This document shows positions 1 to 5,388 of a stretch of DNA of 5,388 nt, in pieces; position 1 is the first letter of the stretch, and every line of letters begins with the position of its first letter. The stretch covers positions 1 through 5,388 of the forward strand of contig JAGBUF010000208.1 of NCBI GenBank assembly GCA_017630975.1, written 5' to 3'. A model generated the notes under the pieces. That model did no database searches. It had not been told where the DNA came from and worked only from the letters and a program-made list of their open reading frames with translations. A program made the position numbers and the translations under genes. This DNA is from Paraprevotella sp. Its GTDB lineage: Bacteria > Bacteroidota > Bacteroidia > Bacteroidales > Bacteroidaceae.

Positions 1-2392
1 CCAAATAAAACAATTCAAAATGATCAAAAGCCGTCCAATTATCCGCAGGAAGTGCCCCTTCAGTCTTCCTTACTCCGACACGCAAAGTTCCATCAATAAC
101 CTCAACTATCAAACTTTGTTTGTACAACCCACTTGAGAACATAACTGAAACTGCGTTGAGTGTTGCCGGAATCTTGCCCAACTTCGTTTCTTCAGCCTCT
201 GCACTTGGTATCATCACATTATCCGCAAACTCAAATACCGACATTAAAGGTTGTTCCATTTCATTCGCATACATATAGGCATTCAATTTCTCACGCCCAT
301 TACTCCTACGATTTGCTGCTACCGTAGCTGTACCATCGCGATAGAAACCTTGTACACTAACTTCATAAAACCCATTCGGTATATCTTTAAGAATTTGATA
401 GACATCATATGCTTCGGACGGAGCTTGAGCGCATTGGTTCGTTACATCTCCACCTGTTCCCAACTGCCCACTCCAATAACCGACACGCAAATCATTACGC
501 CCAAAATTAGCTCCTTTTAAAAGAAAAGTGGCATTGACCGGTGCTTCGGGTGTTGCCATCGTAAATTCTCCCAACAGGTCGCTTTTACGTTTCATTATCC
601 ACCGACTGGCAGCAGATGCTGAACTTGTCAAGTCTGTTTTGACAACGTTACTACCGGTAACAGTGCCAAAATATCCGACACCATTATGAATGACACAAGT
701 TACAGAGTCAATCATCTTAATCCTAAGTTCTGTCATCGCAGCATCCAAATACCCTCCTGCGCCCAAATAGTGGTTCGTACTACCGTTTCGAATATGCGTA
801 TCTATCACATATTTGCCGTTGGGCAACTCTATTGGGTATAAGTCAAGAGGACAGTCGGACACTAAAGCTTGGGTTCCCCAACTACCACCACAGTTAAGAT
901 AAGTTTCGGTCTTTTTATTCATCAAATACACCGCATCCTCCCCATCCAACATGGCATCAATGGTTTCTTCTGCAATACGATCCTCGCCATAGTACGTCAC
1001 CTTTACGTTATCTAATCCCATCCACTGATAGTTCTTCTTATTGGAACGTAAACCTATTTTCAATTTACCATCCGCAACATAGGTGGTAACGGAAAAATCT
1101 TGTGGGGTCGGTGACGTAACATCACATTCGTCGCCATTGGCAAAGAGACAAACGGCTGAATTGTCATCCATCGCACCCTGCACAGGAAAACTTCTGAAAA
1201 CGGAGGCTGTCAGACGATAGGTACCGTTAGGCACTTTCAACTCTTGGTATATCTCACCTGTAAATGAATTCGCATCCCAACTTTCATAGTATTTGCCAGA
1301 AATAGTACCACCTTGATTATCAGCAATATTACGACTTGAAGCATCGCACGTATTCACCCATGCGGTTGTAGAATAATCAAAACCGGAATTGAGTACAACC
1401 ACCTGTGAGGGAGAAGTTAAATCATACTTGTATTTGTACTGCATCACCGCCCTCATTTCATCGCTACTATCATCCATAACAAATAATTCAGGGTGTCGCT
1501 CAAAATGTTGATTGGCAAGATCTATGTTACGATGGCTGTGAATTGACATCAAAAGTTGTCCGTCAAAAGTACGGAACAACATGCCATGTCCATAATTATC
1601 CGGTGTAATGGGACATTTAGAATGTGACCATTTCCCATTTAACTTGCCATTATCCGAATAAGCTACGCCTTGCACATAGATACCAGAACGCCAACATGTC
1701 CATATCATGCCCAACCGACCAGTCTGTGTACGGAATAGAAAAGGACCGTCTGTTACAGCATCCGTGTTCCATGCCCTTCCGTCACTCGCTTTACAAATGT
1801 GGGTTGAAGAACCTATTGTTCCTGACAAGTCCGACTTCAGTTCAATAAATTCTATGGCTCCGTCACCGGCTTGCACCCACTCATAACAATACACCAAATA
1901 GAGATGTCCGTCCTCCTCCCAAATGGTTCCGTCAATAGCCATTTTCGAAGCCGGAAGATAAAGTTCATCACCACCTTGAATTTTCTTGAATGGTCCTTCA
2001 GGCCTATCACTTTTCAGGATGTGGATGCTACGCCTTGTATGATTGGTCCCTTCGGTCTTCGCATCCGGATTGGTAAACGTCACGACATTATAGTACGCTC
2101 CATCCTTATAATACAATTCCGGAGCCCAAATCTGTCCGGAATGAGGAGCGGTATGATTAACTCCTACCCACGCAATATCGGACGTATGGAGAGCCCAATC
2201 CAACTTCGTCCACACCTCTAAGTTTGCACTCTTGAAGATATCACCACCGGTACCTGTCATATAATACGTATTTGAAACAGGGTCAGCCAAAATAGCAGGA
2301 TCACTTAAAGATATATCATTTCTTATCATTTGCGCATCCATTGATACGCATATCAACAAAGATAAGAGGCAACTATAACATCTGTTTTTCAT
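1..2392 (-). CDS. Secreted glycoside hydrolase family 43 enzyme with carbohydrate-binding-like and trefoil-like modules (3' end missing)
   Basis: The frame is open for 797 codons from the ATG at 2392 to the left edge. Residues 1-20 form a signal peptide, likely cut at MDA|Q. Residues about 25-320 read as a GH43 five-bladed propeller: D31 in SDPAIL fits the general base, WAPE at 89-92 is the usual blade motif, and D154 in AIDGTIWEEDG fits the pKa-modulating aspartate. Where many GH43s carry the acid glutamate before G/A-P, this protein has TDGPFL (D215). GHGMLFRTFDGQ (268-279) is also typical. Residues about 331-468 are a galactose-binding-like beta-sandwich, about 485-602 a beta-trefoil-like module (YLNCGGSWGTQ, NHYLG, SRWIM), and about 622-797 a second beta-sandwich, cut off near its end. 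The family acts on arabinose- or xylose-containing glycans; the exact substrate cannot be read here. Export to the periplasm or surface is inferred. The family call is firm, the activity less so. Confidence 0.9.
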   Translation of the reverse strand, partial: MKNRCYSCLLSLLICVSMDAQMIRNDISLSDPAILADPVSNTYYMTGTGGDIFKSANLEVWTKLDWALHTSDIAWVGVNHTAPHSGQIWAPELYYKDGAYYNVVTFTNPDAKTEGTNHTRRSIHILKSDRPEGPFKKIQGGDELYLPASKMAIDGTIWEEDGHLYLVYCYEWVQAGDGAIEFIELKSDLSGTIGSSTHICKASDGRAWNTDAVTDGPFLFRTQTGRLGMIWTCWRSGIYVQGVAYSDNGKLNGKWSHSKCPITPDNYGHGMLFRTFDGQLLMSIHSHRNIDLANQHFERHPELFVMDDSSDEMRAVMQYKYKYDLTSPSQVVVLNSGFDYSTTAWVNTCDASSRNIADNQGGTISGKYYESWDANSFTGEIYQELKVPNGTYRLTASVFRSFPVQGAMDDNSAVCLFANGDECDVTSPTPQDFSVTTYVADGKLKIGLRSNKKNYQWMGLDNVKVTYYGEDRIAEETIDAMLDGEDAVYLMNKKTETYLNCGGSWGTQALVSDCPLDLYPIELPNGKYVIDTHIRNGSTNHYLGAGGYLDAAMTELRIKMIDSVTCVIHNGVGYFGTVTGSNVVKTDLTSSASAASRWIMKRKSDLLGEFTMATPEAPVNATFLLKGANFGRNDLRVGYWSGQLGTGGDVTNQCAQAPSEAYDVYQILKDIPNGFYEVSVQGFYRDGTATVAANRRSNGREKLNAYMYANEMEQPLMSVFEFADNVMIPSAEAEETKLGKIPATLNAVSVMFSSGLYKQSLIVEVIDGTLRVGVRKTEGALPADNWTAFDHFELFYL

Positions 2393-2417
2393 TACAAGAA
2401 TTTTTACACAATTTCAT

Positions 2418-2426
2418 GCAAATATA
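2418..2426 (-). promoter_or_regulatory. Bacteroidales -7 promoter box for the GH43 gene
   Basis: Read on the minus strand this is TATATTTGC, a full match to the Bacteroidales primary-sigma -7 consensus TAnnTTTGY. It ends 25 bases before the GH43 ATG, which would give a leader of roughly 20 bases. I see no clear TTTG-type -33 element at the expected distance (about 2445-2450 on the plus strand), so the gene may need an activator or tolerate a weak -33. No Shine-Dalgarno sequence lies before the start, which is normal for this group. Confidence 0.6.
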
Positions 2427-2449
2427 GTATAATCGCACTATTTATCACT

Positions 2450-2471
2450 TCACTTTTTAAAAAAAAAGTGA
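2450..2471. repeat. Perfect palindrome with 9-bp arms, possible operator
   Basis: TCACTTTTT (2450-2458) is the exact reverse complement of AAAAAGTGA (2463-2471), with four A residues between. It lies just upstream of the -33 position of the GH43 promoter, in the spacer between divergent genes. Neither neighbour ends here, so a terminator makes no sense. A binding site for a dimeric regulator is the natural reading, but the arms are mostly A/T runs and could arise by chance in AT-rich DNA. Confidence 0.4.
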
Positions 2472-2570
2472 CATGTAAACGGCTAACAAGTATATGTTTA
2501 TCGCTTTACGCAGTATTTGGAACACTCTTTTCATGTCGGCTCCATGTTGAGCAAAACTTAAGAACATCTA

Positions 2571-2601
2571 TTCTGATAAGAATTTTTTCATTGTATAGTT
2601 G
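2571..2601 (+). promoter_or_regulatory. Candidate promoter for the lipoprotein operon
   Basis: TATAGTTG at 2594-2601 matches seven of eight positions of TAnnTTTG, and TTCTG at 2571-2575 sits 18 bases upstream where a TTTG-type -33 element would be expected. Transcription from here would begin near 2607 and leave a leader of about 150 bases. The match is imperfect in both elements, and in DNA this AT-rich such matches occur by chance. I see no better candidate between 2471 and 2757. Confidence 0.3.
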
Positions 2602-2613
2602 ACAATCTATATA
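2592..2613. repeat. Imperfect palindrome over the candidate operon promoter
   Basis: TGTATAGTTG (2592-2601) pairs with CAATCTATATA (2603-2613) around a central A, with one bulged T (2606) and one G-T pair. It covers the proposed -7 box and expected transcription start, where a repressor site or a hairpin at the mRNA 5' end could act. The pairing is real, but its function is a guess. Confidence 0.25.
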
Positions 2614-2757
2614 CTTTTAGATAGCAAAATCTTAAAAAAACAAAACAATGACATCCCATTATATTTTTTTAACTGAACGAAGAAAGATTTTTTTAAAGTA
2701 GAAAAATAAATTTAACAAAAATTATCGGCATAAACATTAAAACAACTTTGAAAAACA

Positions 2758-3321
2758 ATGAAATACAACATTATTTACTTATTATTAGGACTATTCCTCA
2801 TTGGAGCGACAACGTCATGTGAAAAGGAAGAACCACCAACAACACAACAACCTACTCCCACACCGGACGACTCATCTAACGACACTGGTGTTGAAGATGA
2901 CGAAACTCCCAATGATTCTCCTGAAGGCGATAATAAAGAAGATATTTCGGACAACAATCTGTCGGTAGGCGGTGATTTGAAATACGAAGTTTGCAGCGAG
3001 TTCAAATACCAAGGCAACATGACATTGCTTACCCAGATATATAAGGACGGGAAACCACTCACCCATTACCAGATTGCCATCTTTGACCGAGAAGGGGAAT
3101 GTAGAGCATGCGGTTGGTCGTATCCGGACTTGAACGGAATCTCTTTCTTGACTATACAAGGAGATGACGATACCGGAAATCTCAGCGTAAAGGTAATTTA
3201 TCAACGAGGAGAAGAAGTGAGAGAAGTCACAGCCAAAGAACAACTTTATTATGCCAACGATGCCACATTAGGCAGCAATGAACAACCATACATCATTACC
3301 ATTGCAGGAGATAAAGAATAA
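2758..3321 (+). CDS. Surface-type lipoprotein with a single beta-sandwich-like domain
   Basis: This complete 187-residue protein starts with a lipoprotein signal: MKY, a hydrophobic run to about residue 17, then TTSC with C21 as the lipid-anchored cysteine. The next residues, EKEE, are acidic, as in Bacteroidetes lipoproteins sent to the outer face of the outer membrane. Residues 22-68 are a disordered linker rich in P, T, D, E, N and S. The folded part, about 73-184, has the pattern GNMTLLTQIYKDGKPL, then GECRACGW, then FLTIQGDD, and finally a strand ending QPYIITI. I recognise this pattern from memory as a module in large multi-domain proteins of this phylum; it has no catalytic signature. 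Three cysteines (C79, C115, C118) could form a disulfide after export. The next gene starts 33 bases downstream on the same strand, so the two probably share a transcript. Molecular function is unknown; a surface anchor or adaptor is inference. Confidence 0.85.
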   Translation: MKYNIIYLLLGLFLIGATTSCEKEEPPTTQQPTPTPDDSSNDTGVEDDETPNDSPEGDNKEDISDNNLSVGGDLKYEVCSEFKYQGNMTLLTQIYKDGKPLTHYQIAIFDREGECRACGWSYPDLNGISFLTIQGDDDTGNLSVKVIYQRGEEVREVTAKEQLYYANDATLGSNEQPYIITIAGDKE

Positions 3322-3354
3322 TATTTATTAGTATCATTATAAAACTAAGATACC

Positions 3355-5388
3355 ATGAAAAACTTGATTGCCAATAACAAGCCTCCCGGAAAAGGGAAAA
3401 AAGTAATCGCCAATTACTCAAAAATTCTTTTAATCATTTTAGGGCTGTTGGTTCAAACCTCCACATTCGGTGCCGACACATGGATTGACCCCGCCGGAGA
3501 TAACAACATCACTATCGACAGTCCGTCGTTTCGACTTCAATTCAGATACTATATGGACGATGGAGCCGATTCGTTTTGGGACTCTGCCCCATCGCTCTAT
3601 ATCAACGATCAACTTATCTGGACCATCAACGAGTTGAATATTGAAGGAGAAACCCGCGCACATGAAATCAGGGATTACAACCAGGATTGGATTTCGTATG
3701 AACATAATGATTACTACATTGTTTTGTACGACCCATACGACAGAGGAGATAACAAGCTGTGGGTGAATATGGAAATCCTACCCAAGAGGATGAAACCCGG
3801 TACGACCTATAAAGTACAAATCAAAGGAAACTGGTGCCCCAACAGGAATTGGGACCCGGCAGAGTATGTTACCATTGACTGCCCTTTTACCCCAAAAGTT
3901 CCTGAGAACATCATCGACCGAATGGGAAGTTTCTCCCGTCCGGCAGAAGGTATCATTCGTTACAACCAATCCAACATTACTCCCTATAAGGATAACGGAT
4001 TTACATGGGAGTTTGGATTCTACAAAAGCAGTTCCTATTCCGAGACCAACCGATATGCCCGCCTTGCATTACCCGATGATGCCAATTCTACCGGCAATCA
4101 TATTCAGTGGGGTGGCAACAGCAACAATCTTGCTACGACAGTTTATACCAAGACCTACCTTATTCGTCGTAACCAACCATACGGAGCGAACAGCACAAAA
4201 AAAACCGGTGAAGTCTATTTCTACAAAGAATATGGTAAAACCGATGTAAATGGTTACATCAGAGCAAATCATCTATACACACAACCGGACATGTGGAACA
4301 AGTCCATTACGCTTACCTGGGAAAATAAAAAGGACTATGAAAATGCTGTTTCCGCAGGTAATTGGTTGGTTTGGCGCTACACCAAGTCACAAGGTGAAAG
4401 CAGTAAGAAGATCATTGCCACTCTTGCACTGTCCAATAAGAAATTTACGGATTCAGAAGAACTTATATATGACACTGAATATGGTTACTTTGTGAGCTTT
4501 AAGCCTAACGATTGGAATGACAATGATTTTGCAAATGATCTTTCCTCCTCTGACAATGAAAAAATTGTTCGAAACTATAGAATAGACTTAGCAACAGTCG
4601 AACATGACAATCATGTACTGATAAAATATGGAGGTGAAGAGATCAAAGGAAAAGAAAACTTTACTTACATCCTTAGCCGTAAGAAAGTACAAGATACCCA
4701 ATGGACGGAAATCATTACCAACAATGTAAACAATAAAAGGAACGTATATTTTGAATATGAGGATTTCCAAATTGAAAATGCTTGCGATAATTATGAATAC
4801 AGAGCAAGTATCGAAATGATGGATACTGTTTTCTATTCAAATATCAGTTCCGGAAAGCTTTTAGGAACCACAAGAATCATCAATGTACATACTACTAAAG
4901 GTACTTATTCCAACGCTGTCAAATTGACATGGGAGGTGGAGCAGATTGGAAGCGCTGCTACCCTGTTCAATGTGTACAGACGTTTGCTGAATGACAACAA
5001 GAACGATAGTTGGAAAGAGATTTATTCCACCAGCGGGACCAATAATAAATACACGTTCGAGGATGTTACTGTGAAACCAGGACAATACTATGAATACAAA
5101 GTAACCTACTCTTATCCTTGCGACGGTCTCCGTAGCGAAGCCCAAGCCGAACGCGCCGAAGGATTCTGTTTGTCAAGCGGTGTCATCGCCGGTAAATTAT
5201 CGTATGCCACAGGCACAGCTGCCGAGGGCGTTAAGGTGGGGGTACAACATATTGATGAAGAAGGAAAAGAAGTAAAAGTTTTGTTCTCCTCCTTAAAAGT
5301 AGACAATGGTGCCGGTGTCAAATGCGAAACAGCGGCTGAGAGTGAAAATAAGATTTTCTTCGGTCATAAGAAAGATTTCAGCGTTCAA
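3355..5388 (+). CDS. Large exported multi-domain protein with fibronectin-III-like repeats (3' end missing)
   Basis: The frame is open for 678 codons to the right edge. A signal peptide spans residues 1-40: a long lysine-rich start (1-23), a hydrophobic core ILLIILGLLV (24-33), and likely cleavage at FGA|D. Residues 41 to about 305 are aromatic- and asparagine-rich, look like beta structure, and match no family I can name. Three fibronectin-III-like units follow: about 313-385 (SITLTW to YGYFVSF), 403-496 (ends YEYRASIEM) and 507-600 (AVKLTW to YEYKVTYSY). At 609 a new module begins (GVIAGKLSYATGTAAEGVKV), running into SLKVDNGAGVKC and DFSVQ, which resemble the start of a LamG/concanavalin-like domain. 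No lipobox is present, so it is soluble, bound to a partner, or anchored by its unseen C-terminus. It follows the lipoprotein gene by 33 bases, which suggests joint expression. Adhesion or glycan binding is plausible; nothing visible indicates an enzyme. Confidence 0.85.
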   Translation, partial: MKNLIANNKPPGKGKKVIANYSKILLIILGLLVQTSTFGADTWIDPAGDNNITIDSPSFRLQFRYYMDDGADSFWDSAPSLYINDQLIWTINELNIEGETRAHEIRDYNQDWISYEHNDYYIVLYDPYDRGDNKLWVNMEILPKRMKPGTTYKVQIKGNWCPNRNWDPAEYVTIDCPFTPKVPENIIDRMGSFSRPAEGIIRYNQSNITPYKDNGFTWEFGFYKSSSYSETNRYARLALPDDANSTGNHIQWGGNSNNLATTVYTKTYLIRRNQPYGANSTKKTGEVYFYKEYGKTDVNGYIRANHLYTQPDMWNKSITLTWENKKDYENAVSAGNWLVWRYTKSQGESSKKIIATLALSNKKFTDSEELIYDTEYGYFVSFKPNDWNDNDFANDLSSSDNEKIVRNYRIDLATVEHDNHVLIKYGGEEIKGKENFTYILSRKKVQDTQWTEIITNNVNNKRNVYFEYEDFQIENACDNYEYRASIEMMDTVFYSNISSGKLLGTTRIINVHTTKGTYSNAVKLTWEVEQIGSAATLFNVYRRLLNDNKNDSWKEIYSTSGTNNKYTFEDVTVKPGQYYEYKVTYSYPCDGLRSEAQAERAEGFCLSSGVIAGKLSYATGTAAEGVKVGVQHIDEEGKEVKVLFSSLKVDNGAGVKCETAAESENKIFFGHKKDFSVQ

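Larger units (their letters stand above)
2393..2757. other. AT-rich divergent intergenic region
   Basis: This 365-base spacer separates the GH43 gene (leftward) from the lipoprotein gene (rightward). It holds the -7 box and the two palindromic sequences listed separately, several A or T runs, and no convincing gene. The only ATG-led frame I noted on the plus strand is 17 codons (2648-2701), with no recognisable features. I see no tRNA, riboswitch or terminator-like GC-rich hairpin. Its length leaves room for a leader of about 150 bases before the lipoprotein gene. Confidence 0.7.

Noticed and set aside
1624..2221. Plus-strand open frames of 74 and 116 codons at 1624-1848 and 1871-2221
   Set aside because: They lie opposite the GH43 frame, whose translation carries clear family motifs throughout this stretch. 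The plus-strand products have no recognisable features.
2376..2417. Short ATG frame starting at 2417 on the minus strand and overlapping the GH43 start
   Set aside because: Its ATG directly abuts the -7 box, so it lies at or upstream of the expected transcription start and would not be in the mRNA.
2514..2549. TATTTGG as a -33 element with a -7 box near 2542-2549
   Set aside because: The downstream segment (CCATGTTG) lacks the TA of the -7 consensus.
2743..2750. CAACTTTG as a -7 box immediately before the lipoprotein gene
   Set aside because: It would place the transcription start within a few bases of the ATG at 2758, and I see no matching -33 element.
2775..3243. Minus-strand open frames of 95 and 123 codons opposite the lipoprotein gene
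   Set aside because: The plus-strand product has a clear lipoprotein signal and folded domain, and the opposite frames are low-complexity shadows of its D/E/P/T-rich linker.
3331..3353. GTATC/GATAC inverted repeat just before the large protein gene
   Set aside because: Only 5 bp of stem with a 13-base AT-rich loop and no following T run. It is too weak to call a terminator or a translation-control hairpin.
3866..4495. Plus-strand frames of 127 and 81 codons inside the large protein gene
   Set aside because: The frame from 3355 is open to the window edge and encodes a signal peptide and FN3-like units. The alternatives are out-of-frame readings with no start signals.

Overview
The window looks like chromosomal DNA from a member of the Bacteroidales (Bacteroides/Prevotella type). 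The evidence is AT-rich spacers, starts without a clear Shine-Dalgarno sequence, a good match to the Bacteroidales -7 promoter box (TAnnTTTG), a lipoprotein with an acidic stretch after its lipid-anchored cysteine, and multi-domain secreted proteins of a kind common in that order. Genus cannot be decided from the sequence alone.

Layout: three genes diverge from one AT-rich spacer. On the minus strand, 1-2392 holds the first 797 codons of a secreted glycoside hydrolase family 43 (GH43) enzyme whose 3' end lies beyond the left edge. Its order is signal peptide, GH43 beta-propeller, galactose-binding-like module, beta-trefoil-like module, second galactose-binding-like module. The spacer 2393-2757 carries a good promoter match for this gene, a perfect 9-bp-arm palindrome just upstream of it, and a weaker promoter candidate with an imperfect palindrome facing right. 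On the plus strand, 2758-3321 encodes a small lipoprotein. After 33 bases it is followed by 3355-5388, the first 678 codons of a large exported protein with an unrecognised N-terminal region, about three fibronectin-III-like domains, and the beginning of what looks like a LamG/concanavalin-like module. Its 3' end lies beyond the right edge.

How they may work together: the GH43 enzyme should cut arabinose- or xylose-containing glycans outside the cytoplasm and hold on to them through its accessory modules. The lipoprotein and the large protein look like a two-gene operon for cell-surface display. The lipoprotein's only folded domain resembles one I know as a module of large repeat proteins in this phylum. 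A link between the enzyme and the surface pair rests only on divergent position. No SusC/SusD pair, regulator, transporter, RNA gene, CRISPR array or mobile element is visible. The strongest leads for something undescribed are the lipoprotein/giant-protein pair and the unrecognised N-terminal region of the large protein.
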